From assembly GCA_036505485.1 (NCBI GenBank), contig DASXTK010000117.1:1-5769 (forward strand): DNA of 5,769 bases, given 5' to 3'. Positions 1-5,676 of the stretch are shown here, one piece after another (the stretch's first letter is position 1; the number at the start of each line of letters is the position of its first letter). A model generated the notes under the pieces. That model saw only the letters and a program-made list of their open reading frames with translations. It was not told the origin of the DNA and searched no databases. The stretch comes from DASXTK01 sp036505485. GTDB lineage: Bacteria; Actinomycetota; Acidimicrobiia; Acidimicrobiales; VFJN01. A program made the position numbers and the translations under genes.

Positions 1-152
1 GCCGAAAGCAACCCACGCTGATCCGAAGGCGACCCCGTTGGAGCCGCAGGCGTCAGCCGGCGGCGACTGCTTTACCGGAGCCGGAGCCGTAGACGACCCT
101 GGAGCCGTAGGCGACGCCCCGCAGGAGAACACGACTCGGCCGGAGGCCGAGG
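1..152. repeat. Irregular array of degenerate GCC-GNA-GGC repeats
   Basis: Six copies of a nine-base core, GCC-GNA-GGC, lie at 1-9, 22-30, 43-51, 86-94, 104-112 and 139-147. The middle base N is A, A, C, T, T and G in turn, while the flanking bases are mostly kept. Copies 1, 2 and 4 each have one stem mismatch. Several copies are extended, with GGA before the core and GAC after it. The first three start exactly 21 bases apart. A weaker relative (GCCGGCGGC) sits at 56-64. Each core could fold into a three-pair stem closed by C-G around a GNA loop, a loop type known to be very stable in DNA. The array fills the space downstream of the leftward ATPase gene, where I see no convincing gene. It may continue beyond the left edge. 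What it does is unknown. Confidence 0.6.
135..151 (-). terminator. Possible terminator hairpin of the AAA+ ATPase gene
   Basis: A perfect 7-bp inverted repeat, CTCGGCC and GGCCGAG around a 3-base loop, begins 18 bases beyond the stop codon of the leftward gene. Read on the minus strand, it is followed by a moderately T-rich stretch (TCGTGTTCTCC), not a clean run of T. That fits a GC-rich intrinsic terminator with a weak tail. The hairpin is also the sixth member of the GCC-GNA-GGC repeat array, with a longer stem. It could therefore be a repeat unit and not a dedicated terminator. Confidence 0.4.
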
Positions 153-169
153 CCATTTCACGGAGGCGG

Positions 170-1630
170 CTACGTGCGGGAGCGGTAGGTGATCTTGCCG
201 TCTAGGGCGTCTTTGTTGAGGCGCTTGGAGAGGTGGAGGCCCTCGAGGACGAGTTCCACCGCGCTGGCGAGGGCTGCGGGGCTTTCGTCGCCTCCCGTGA
301 GCTGAGCTACCGCTTCACGCAGGGGGGCGACGTCCTCGACCAGGCGGGCCAGGTCGGCGGACACGACGTCGTCGCCGGTATGGACGATGGCGCCGTCGTC
401 GAAAGCCACCACCACGTCCCGGAGGAGTCCCGGCGGCACCCGGCGCTTGAACACCGTCAGCACGGCGGCCCGGACCAGACGGTCGGCCACCTGCTCCTCA
501 CGCCCTTCGTCCAGGGTCTCGATCTCGATCTTGCCCATGGTCGAGGCGGCCAGGGCGTCGAGGTCGCTGACCCGGGGACTGACCTCCCGCTCACCGTGGC
601 GCAGAGCCCGACGGGTGGCGTTGGCCAGCAACACCTCCTGGTTGGACACCGTGAGCCGCACCGACACACCCGACCGCTGGTTGACGTGGGTGCTCTCCCG
701 GGCCAGATGGCTCAGCGTGGCCACGATCTCGGCCATGTAGCTCGGGATCACCACCCGCGTCCCCTCGAGGATGAGCGGCCGGGCCTCGGTCTCGGCCACC
801 TCCATCTCGGTCTCGACGTCGAGCGGATAGTGGGTGCGGATCTGGCTGCCGAACCGGTCCTTGAGCGGGGTGATGATGCGGCCGCGGTTCGTGTAGTCCT
901 CCGGGTTGGCCGAAGCCACCAGCCACAGGTCCAGCGGCAGGCGGATCTTGTACCCCCGCACCTGGACGTCCCGCTCCTCCAGCACGTTGAGCAGACCCAC
1001 CTGGATCCGCTCGGCCAGGTCGGGCAGCTCGTTGATGGCGAAGATGCCCCGGTTGGTCCGCGGCACCAAGCCGTAGTGGATGGTGAGCTCGTCGGACAGG
1101 TAACGGCCCTCGGCCACCTTGATGGGGTCGACCTCACCGATCAGGTCGGCGATCGACGTGTCCGGAGTCGCCAGCTTCTCGCCGAACCGGGAATCACGGT
1201 GGATCCACTCGATCCGCGTGTCGTCCCCGTGCGAAGCCACGAGCTCCCGGGCGTAACGCGACACCGGATGGTACGGATCGTCGTTGATCTCGCTACCGGC
1301 GACCACCGGCAACCACTCGTCCAACAGCCCGACGAGCGAGCGGATCATGCGGGTCTTGGCCTGGCCCCGCTCGCCCAGGAAGATGAGATCGTGCCCAGCC
1401 AGCACGGCGTTCTCGAGCTGGGGCAGCACCGTGTCCTCGTAGCCCACGACGCCGGAGATCAGCGGCTGACCCGAGGAGATCCGGGCGACCGCGTTGCGGC
1501 GGACCTCGTCCTTGACCGACACCGAGCGCCAGCCCGACTCCCGTAGCGCTCCCAGGGTGGACACGGTCGGCATGGGCGAAGACCCCGAGTCCGATGTCGG
1601 TTCCTCGGTGGGCTCCTGCTCAGGCGACAT
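170..1630 (-). CDS. ChlI/MoxR-like AAA+ ATPase (magnesium-chelatase subunit I family)
   Basis: This is a 486-residue cytoplasmic AAA+ ATPase of the type annotated in actinobacteria as 'possible magnesium chelatase' (Rv0958-like, from memory). From the ATG at 1630, Walker A is GERGQAKT at residues 86-93, Walker B is IFAINE at 196-201, sensor 1 lies in LVASAN ending at N242, and the arginine-containing DRFG follows near 258-261. About 100 residues separate Walker A from Walker B. The rest is a helical lid region. Relatives act as ATP-driven chaperone-like motors with a VWA-domain partner. No other chlorophyll or cobalamin gene is present, so metal chelation is only a family label. An upstream TTG at 1639 is in frame, but it would overlap the putative -10 box. 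The ATG 7 bases beyond that box is preferred and there is no Shine-Dalgarno site. The first 25 or so residues are acidic and probably disordered. Family assignment is firm; the substrate is unknown. Confidence 0.9.
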   Translation of the reverse strand: MSPEQEPTEEPTSDSGSSPMPTVSTLGALRESGWRSVSVKDEVRRNAVARISSGQPLISGVVGYEDTVLPQLENAVLAGHDLIFLGERGQAKTRMIRSLVGLLDEWLPVVAGSEINDDPYHPVSRYARELVASHGDDTRIEWIHRDSRFGEKLATPDTSIADLIGEVDPIKVAEGRYLSDELTIHYGLVPRTNRGIFAINELPDLAERIQVGLLNVLEERDVQVRGYKIRLPLDLWLVASANPEDYTNRGRIITPLKDRFGSQIRTHYPLDVETEMEVAETEARPLILEGTRVVIPSYMAEIVATLSHLARESTHVNQRSGVSVRLTVSNQEVLLANATRRALRHGEREVSPRVSDLDALAASTMGKIEIETLDEGREEQVADRLVRAAVLTVFKRRVPPGLLRDVVVAFDDGAIVHTGDDVVSADLARLVEDVAPLREAVAQLTGGDESPAALASAVELVLEGLHLSKRLNKDALDGKITYRSRT

Positions 1631-1637
1631 GAGGGCC

Positions 1638-1643
1638 AAGCTA
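1638..1643 (-). promoter_or_regulatory. Putative -10 box, leaderless promoter of the AAA+ ATPase gene
   Basis: Read on the minus strand the hexamer is TAGCTT, matching the actinobacterial TANNNT -10 pattern. Seven bases separate it from the ATG at 1630, so transcription would begin at or next to the start codon. No Shine-Dalgarno sequence is present. I see no clear -35 element. This box also argues against the in-frame TTG at 1639, which lies inside it. Confidence 0.45.
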
Positions 1644-1648
1644 CCGTG

Positions 1649-1661
1649 AGGTCTTCGACCT
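1649..1661. promoter_or_regulatory. Short dyad next to the AAA+ ATPase promoter
   Basis: AGGTC and GACCT form a perfect 5-bp inverted repeat around TTC. It lies 5 bases upstream of the putative minus-strand -10 box, in the spacer between the -10 and -35 positions. A protein bound here would block that promoter. The dyad is short enough to occur by chance. Confidence 0.2.
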
Positions 1662-1703
1662 GCGCTGGGGCTCTTCGCAGATCAACGTGCGGCGGGAAGC
1701 CCC

Positions 1704-1722
1704 GAGCGAGGACCGGTCGCTC
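1704..1722. promoter_or_regulatory. Candidate operator dyad in the divergent intergenic region
   Basis: GAGCGA and TCGCTC form a perfect 6-bp inverted repeat with a 7-base spacer. Nested within and overlapping it is an 8-bp perfect palindrome, GACCGGTC, at 1711-1718. The site lies between the two divergent putative promoters, about 65-85 bases upstream of the hydrolase start. That is a sensible place for a regulator acting on one or both genes. No regulator gene is in the window, and GC-rich DNA yields such dyads by chance fairly often. Confidence 0.25.
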
Positions 1723-1774
1723 CAGCCCGACCCCCACCCTCCGCCCCGTATCGGCGTCGGCCTTCGCCCGACCG

Positions 1775-1780
1775 TAGTCT
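1775..1780 (+). promoter_or_regulatory. Putative -10 box of the GH2 gene
   Basis: TAGTCT matches TANNNT and ends 9 bases before the ATG at 1790. Transcription would start within a few bases of the start codon, giving a leaderless or nearly leaderless message. No Shine-Dalgarno sequence precedes the ATG, which fits. A -35 element is not evident. Confidence 0.4.
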
Positions 1781-1789
1781 TCCGGATGC

Positions 1790-3928
1790 ATGGAGCTGAC
1801 CGACGGTTGGCGGGCCGTTGATGCCGACGACGACCTGCGCCGGATCTACTACGAAGAGAGCTTCGACGACCGGGATTGGGAGCCGATCACCGTCCCGGGC
1901 CACTGGCGCTCGCATCCGGCCTTCAGCACCAGCGACGGACCACTGCTGCACCGCTGCCGCTTCGAGCACCCCGTCCCGGAAGCCGGAAGACGGGCCTGGC
2001 TCACCTTCGACGGCTTGTTCTACCAGGGCGATCACTGGCTCGACGGGGCCTACCTCGGCGACACCGAGGGCTACTTCATGCCTCACACCTTCGAGATCAC
2101 CGAGGCGTTGCGGGCCCGTTCCGAGCACACCCTGGCCCTGGAGGTAACGTGCGCGCCCCAGCACGACCAGGCGGCGAAGCGGAACATCACCGGCGTGTTC
2201 CAGCACTGGGATTGCATCGACCCCGACTGGAACCCGGGCGGACTGTGGCGGCCCGTGCGGGTCACCGAGACCGGACCCGTGAAGATCAGCCAGCTACGGG
2301 TGCTGTGCCGCGAGGCCAACGCCGAGCGGGCGGTCGTGGCGTTCCACGCCGTGCTCGACTCCGACGAGGCCCGCACCGTGCAGGTCCAGTCCACCATCGG
2401 CAACCAGTACCACGGGGCCGAGCGGTCGCTGGCGAGCGGCACCAACACCATCGACTGGACCCTCACCGTCGAGCGGCCGGCCCTGTGGTGGCCCCACGCC
2501 CTGGGCAAGCCCCACCTCTACGACGTGCGGGTCTCGGTCCACCTCGGAGGCGCCGAAGGCGGGAGCCTGAGCGACCAGCGCTCCCTGCGCACCGGGCTGC
2601 GGACCATCCGCCTACGCAACTGGATCTGCTCGGTCAACGGCGAGCGCCTGTTCCTCAAGGGCAGCAACCACGGACCCACCCGCATGGCCCTGGGCGAGGC
2701 CACGGCGGAGGAACTGCACCGCGACGTCGATCTGGCGGTCGAGACCGGACTGGATCTCCTGCGGATCCACGCCCACGTCACCCGGCCCGAGCTGTACGAG
2801 GCAGCCGACGCCGCAGGTCTGCTGCTCTGGCAGGACTTCCCGCTGCAGTGGGGCTACGCCCGGGGGATCCGCCGTCAGGCCGTGCACCAGGCCCGGGCCG
2901 CGGTCGACCTCCTCGGCCATCACCCGTCGATCGCCCTGTGGTGCGCGCACAACGAGCCCATGGCCATCGAGGACACCGAGTGGACCGGAAGCGTGGCCAA
3001 CAAGACCGCGCTGCTGGGCAAGGTGGCGGCGGCCCAACAGCTCCCGACCTGGAACAAGACCCTGCTAGATGGGGCGCTCAAGCGGGCCTTCCAGCGGGCC
3101 GACGGCACCCGGCCGGTGATCCCGCACTCCGGCGTCCTGCCCCATCCGCCCCGGCTGGACGGAACCGACTCCCACCTCTACTTCGGCTGGTACTGGGGGG
3201 ACGAGCGCAGCTTCCCGGCCTTCTGCCGGACCTTGCCCCGGATGGCCCGGTTCGTGACCGAGTTCGGGGCCCAGGCGGTGCCGAGCATGGACAGCGTGGG
3301 GTTCATGGAGCCGGAGCGCTGGCCCGACCTCGACTGGGCCCGGCTCAAGCACACCCACGGGCTGCAGAAGGCCGGCTTCGACCGCTACATCCCGCCGGAC
3401 GAGCACGCCACCTTCGAGTCGTGGCAGGCCGCCACCCAGCGCTACCAGGCCACCGTGATCAAGCACCACATCGAGACTCTCAGGAGATTGAAGTACCGGC
3501 CGGCCGGCGGCTTCGCCCAGTTCTGCTTCGCCGACAACCATCCGGCGGTGTCGTGGTCGGTGCTCGACCACCAGCGGATCCCCAAGCTGGGGCTGTCCAC
3601 GCTGCGGGAGGCGTGCCGGCCCGTGATCGTGGTGGCCGACCGTCCACCGGCGGTCCTGACCGCAGGCGAGGCGGTGGCGCTGGACGTCCACGTGGTCAGT
3701 GATCGGCGCGACCCCATCGACCGGGCCGAGGTCACGGCCAAGCTGGCCTGGTCCGGCGGCGATCACGCCTGGCGCTGGGGCGGCGAGATCCCGGCCGACA
3801 CCTGCGCCCGGGTCGGAACCCTCCAGCTCGTGGTACCGGACGCCCCCGGCCCGGTCGGCCTGGACCTGGAGCTGCGGCTGCCCGACGGCGAAGTGGTCAC
3901 CAACCGCTACGAGTCCACCATCGCCTGA
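1790..3928 (+). CDS. Glycoside hydrolase family 2 enzyme, beta-mannosidase-like
   Basis: This 712-residue protein hydrolyses a beta-linked sugar by the retaining mechanism. The order follows GH2: a jelly-roll sugar-binding domain (about 1-160, with FYQGDHWLDGAYLG and GGLWRPV), an Ig-like domain (about 165-275, with WWPHALGKPHLYDV near its end), a TIM barrel (about 285-600) and a C-terminal beta-sandwich (about 610-712). The acid/base is E389 in LWCAHNEP and the nucleophile is E491 in VTEFGAQAVPS. The TEFG context and the WWP motif resemble beta-mannosidases more than beta-galactosidases. Exo-glucosaminidase or another specificity remains possible, and the protein is shorter than a typical beta-mannosidase of about 850 residues. 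No signal peptide is seen, so it should act in the cytoplasm on imported oligosaccharides. No sugar importer is in the window. The ATG at 1790 is chosen because the N-terminal family similarity (LTDGWRAVDADDD) begins right after it. The lipoprotein gene follows 38 bases downstream. Confidence 0.88.
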   Translation: MELTDGWRAVDADDDLRRIYYEESFDDRDWEPITVPGHWRSHPAFSTSDGPLLHRCRFEHPVPEAGRRAWLTFDGLFYQGDHWLDGAYLGDTEGYFMPHTFEITEALRARSEHTLALEVTCAPQHDQAAKRNITGVFQHWDCIDPDWNPGGLWRPVRVTETGPVKISQLRVLCREANAERAVVAFHAVLDSDEARTVQVQSTIGNQYHGAERSLASGTNTIDWTLTVERPALWWPHALGKPHLYDVRVSVHLGGAEGGSLSDQRSLRTGLRTIRLRNWICSVNGERLFLKGSNHGPTRMALGEATAEELHRDVDLAVETGLDLLRIHAHVTRPELYEAADAAGLLLWQDFPLQWGYARGIRRQAVHQARAAVDLLGHHPSIALWCAHNEPMAIEDTEWTGSVANKTALLGKVAAAQQLPTWNKTLLDGALKRAFQRADGTRPVIPHSGVLPHPPRLDGTDSHLYFGWYWGDERSFPAFCRTLPRMARFVTEFGAQAVPSMDSVGFMEPERWPDLDWARLKHTHGLQKAGFDRYIPPDEHATFESWQAATQRYQATVIKHHIETLRRLKYRPAGGFAQFCFADNHPAVSWSVLDHQRIPKLGLSTLREACRPVIVVADRPPAVLTAGEAVALDVHVVSDRRDPIDRAEVTAKLAWSGGDHAWRWGGEIPADTCARVGTLQLVVPDAPGPVGLDLELRLPDGEVVTNRYESTIA

Positions 3929-3955
3929 CCGGGGGTGATTCCACCCGAGGGCTCT

Positions 3956-3961
3956 GAGGTG
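3956..3961 (+). promoter_or_regulatory. Ribosome binding site that fixes the lipoprotein start
   Basis: GAGGTG matches the 16S anti-Shine-Dalgarno complement at six consecutive bases and ends 5 bases before the GTG at 3967. It supports that GTG over the in-frame ATG at 3976. This is the only complete gene in the window with a clear Shine-Dalgarno site. That suggests it is translated from a longer message, probably one begun at the hydrolase gene. Confidence 0.55.
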
Positions 3962-3966
3962 CAAGA

Positions 3967-4875
3967 GTGCTGGCCATGCTGGGGCATAGAGGAAATTGCT
4001 GGGCTCGTCGCGCCGTGTTCATCGGCGGATTGGTTGTGCTGGCCGGAGGAGCTGCGGCCTGCTCAGGAGACGACGACCTGTCGAACCCGCCGACCAGCGG
4101 CACCACCCAACCGGCCAACGGCGGCGATGCCGGCGACCTGGGACAGGTGGTGGCCGGCGCCGACGATTCCCTGACCGGCATCTGGGAGGGCACCTACACC
4201 TGCGCCCAGGGCGAGGCCGGGCTGATCCTCGCCGTCGACGACCGCGGCGACGGCCAGATCGGCGCCAACTTCGCCTACCACCCCGCCGACACCAACCCCG
4301 GCACCGCCACCGGCCGCTACTCCATGGAGGGCACGCTGGCCGACAACCAACTGAGCTTGGACGGCTACCGCTGGATCGACCAGGGCGGCGCCTCCGAGAT
4401 GGTGGGCCTCCGGGCCGAGGTGGCTGCAGGCGAGAACCCCACCCAGCTCGACGGCACGGTCCAAGGGACAGGCTGCACCACGTTCACGGTGCAACGGACC
4501 TCGACGGACGCGTGGTACATCGGAACCTTCTCCGGCAAGTACGGCTGCAACCAGGGCATGACCGGGATCACCCTCACGACCAAGGACGAGGGCGACGGCA
4601 AGGTCACCGCCACCTACGAGTTCTACGAGGTGCCGGAGAACCCGGGCGTGCCCAGCGGCAAGTTCGCCATGACCGGCACCTACACCGACGGCGAGCTGAA
4701 CCTCTCGGGCTCGGAATGGATCGACCAGCCCACCGGCTACGTCATGGTCGACCTGAAGTTCCGGTCCGAGGAGGGCGTCGACCCCCAGCGCCTGTTCGGC
4801 GAGGTCGTCGGTGGCGGCTGCAGCCTGTTCAACCTCTTCCGTGATCAAGCGGGTGCCGCCGGCGCTGGCGCTTAG
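3967..4875 (+). CDS. Lipoprotein with two tandem Cys-containing domains
   Basis: The protein has 302 residues. The N-terminus carries basic residues including R14-R15, then a hydrophobic stretch (about 16-31) ending in AAAC. C32 would be the lipidated cysteine, giving a protein anchored outside the cytoplasmic membrane. The -3 residue is Ala where Leu is usual, so the lipobox is imperfect; the RRAVF context also allows Tat export. Residues 33-68 are a low-complexity linker. Two copies of one domain follow, at about 71-177 and 186-292. They share YxCxQG, GDG, NPG, MxGT, LxLxG, WIDQ and GC..F, and each has two cysteines 91 residues apart (C79/C170 and C194/C285). The pattern suggests beta strands. 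I recall similar domains at the ends of bacterial kinases and secreted proteins, but cannot name a family. The function is unknown. It probably shares a transcript with the hydrolase and sits beside an ABC transporter. Confidence 0.82.
   Translation: MLAMLGHRGNCWARRAVFIGGLVVLAGGAAACSGDDDLSNPPTSGTTQPANGGDAGDLGQVVAGADDSLTGIWEGTYTCAQGEAGLILAVDDRGDGQIGANFAYHPADTNPGTATGRYSMEGTLADNQLSLDGYRWIDQGGASEMVGLRAEVAAGENPTQLDGTVQGTGCTTFTVQRTSTDAWYIGTFSGKYGCNQGMTGITLTTKDEGDGKVTATYEFYEVPENPGVPSGKFAMTGTYTDGELNLSGSEWIDQPTGYVMVDLKFRSEEGVDPQRLFGEVVGGGCSLFNLFRDQAGAAGAGA
4177..4842 (+). repeat. Internal tandem duplication encoding the two lipoprotein domains
   Basis: The segments 4177-4497 and 4522-4842 encode the two homologous domains, with a period of exactly 345 bases (115 codons). 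A hand alignment needs no gap over 102 residues and gives 39 identities. At DNA level little long identity remains beyond TGGATCGACCAG (4372-4383 and 4717-4728). The duplication is therefore old and held by selection on the protein, not a recent tandem copy. Confidence 0.8.
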
Positions 4876-4889
4876 GAGCCGAGTCCCGC

Positions 4890-4900
4890 CCGACGGTCGG
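4890..4900. promoter_or_regulatory. 11-base palindrome abutting the ABC gene -10 box
   Basis: CCGAC and GTCGG flank a single G. The dyad ends at the base directly before the putative -10 box TACGGT. A protein bound here would compete with RNA polymerase. No regulator is encoded in the window, and the element is short, so this is only a candidate operator. Confidence 0.22.
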
Positions 4901-4906
4901 TACGGT
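4901..4906 (+). promoter_or_regulatory. Putative -10 box, leaderless promoter of the ABC transporter genes
   Basis: TACGGT fits TANNNT and lies 8 bases before the GTG at 4915, in the short gap after the lipoprotein gene. No Shine-Dalgarno sequence precedes either possible GTG start. The spacing favours the GTG at 4915 as a leaderless start. The other GTG at 4909 would lie only 2 bases beyond the box. If real, the transporter pair can be expressed independently of the upstream genes. Confidence 0.4.
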
Positions 4907-4914
4907 GCGTGCCG

Positions 4915-5676
4915 GTGAACGCGCTCCGGACCGAGGGACTGTTCAAGCGGTTCGGTCATCAGGTGGCGGTGGCCGGCATCACGCTGTCGGTCCCCGAAGG
5001 CAGCTTCGCCGGTCTGGTCGGACCCAACGGCGCCGGCAAGACCACCGCCCTGAGCATGATCACCGGGCTGCTGCGCCCCGATGCCGGCATCATCACCGTG
5101 GCCGGCGAGGACGTGTGGCGGGACCCGGTCGCGGCCAAGGCCCAGATCGGCGTGCTGCCGGCCGAGCTCCGCCTGTTCGAACGGCTGTCCGGTCGTGAGC
5201 TGCTGATCTACAGCGGCCAGCTGCGACGCATCCCCCGGGCCGAGGTCGAGCGCCGGACCCAGGACCTGTTGCGGGTCATGGACCTGGAGGACGCGGCCGA
5301 CAAGCTCGTCGTCGACTACTCCACCGGCATGCGCAAGAAGATCGGCCTGGCCACCGCCCTGCTGCACAACCCGGTCGTGCTGTTCCTCGACGAGCCGTTC
5401 GAGGCCGTGGACCCGGTGAGCACGAACACCATCGTCGAGGTGCTGCAGCGCTACACCGCGTCCGGGTCGACGGTGATCTTCTCCAGCCACGTCATGGACC
5501 TGGTCGAGCGCCTGTGCGACTGGGTGTCGGTGATGAACCACGGCTATCTGGTGGCCCAAGGACCGACCACTCAGGTCCGAGCCGGGCGGAGCCTCAACCA
5601 GGCGTTCCTGGACCTGGTCGGCGCCCAGGGCCACGCCCAAGACGGTTTGCAGTGGTTGGGCTCTTCATCCGACTGA
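4915..5676 (+). CDS. ABC transporter ATP-binding protein (ABC-2 type, actinobacterial)
   Basis: This is the cytoplasmic ATPase of a two-gene ABC transporter, 253 residues from the GTG at 4915. Walker A is GPNGAGKTT at residues 36-44, the signature is YSTGM at 135-139, Walker B is VVLFLDE at 154-160 with catalytic E160, the D-loop is AVDP at 164-167 and the switch histidine is H192 in SSHVMD. The Q-loop position reads VLPAELRLF, without the usual glutamine; my recollection is that relatives also lack it (LPDG). The full-length match and the adjoining permease place it with DrrA-like/ABC-2 systems, most often exporters, but the cargo cannot be read from sequence. An alternative GTG at 4909 adds two residues. 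The permease gene overlaps its last 25 bases, implying translational coupling. Confidence 0.9.
   Translation: MNALRTEGLFKRFGHQVAVAGITLSVPEGSFAGLVGPNGAGKTTALSMITGLLRPDAGIITVAGEDVWRDPVAAKAQIGVLPAELRLFERLSGRELLIYSGQLRRIPRAEVERRTQDLLRVMDLEDAADKLVVDYSTGMRKKIGLATALLHNPVVLFLDEPFEAVDPVSTNTIVEVLQRYTASGSTVIFSSHVMDLVERLCDWVSVMNHGYLVAQGPTTQVRAGRSLNQAFLDLVGAQGHAQDGLQWLGSSSD

Noticed and set aside
1..152. CRISPR array interpretation of the 5' repeats
   Set aside because: The repeats are about 14-16 bases, degenerate, irregularly spaced and without spacers of uniform length. No cas gene is nearby.
2..205. Plus-strand frame open from the left edge to a stop near 205, a possible 3' end of a convergent gene
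   Set aside because: It has no start within the window, an Ala/Gly/Pro-rich product built from the repeats, and it would overlap the end of the ATPase gene. An open stretch of this length is ordinary in GC-rich DNA.
233..1546. Long plus-strand open frame (437 codons) opposite the AAA+ ATPase gene
   Set aside because: It lies entirely antisense to a gene with clear AAA+ motifs. Its product is a low-complexity mix of His, Gly, Val, Arg and Asp, typical of the shadow frame of a GC-rich gene.
1667..1703. GGGGCT and AGCCCC inverted repeat in the divergent intergenic region
   Set aside because: The arms are 25 bases apart and GC-only repeats of six bases are common here. The extension needs a bulge.
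1876..3702. 608-codon plus-strand frame inside the GH2 gene
   Set aside because: The product is an Arg/Pro/Gly-rich shadow in another frame. The GH2 frame carries all the catalytic and structural motifs.
3933..3946. Hairpin GGGTG-ATTC-CACCC after the GH2 stop codon as a terminator
   Set aside because: The stem has only 5 bp and no T-run follows. The next gene on the same strand starts 20 bases later with a Shine-Dalgarno site, so read-through is more likely.
4063..5640. Long minus-strand open frame (525 codons) opposite the lipoprotein and ABC ATPase genes
   Set aside because: It runs across two well-supported genes and their intergenic gap and has the Gly/Val/Ala/His-rich composition of an antisense shadow, with no recognisable domain.
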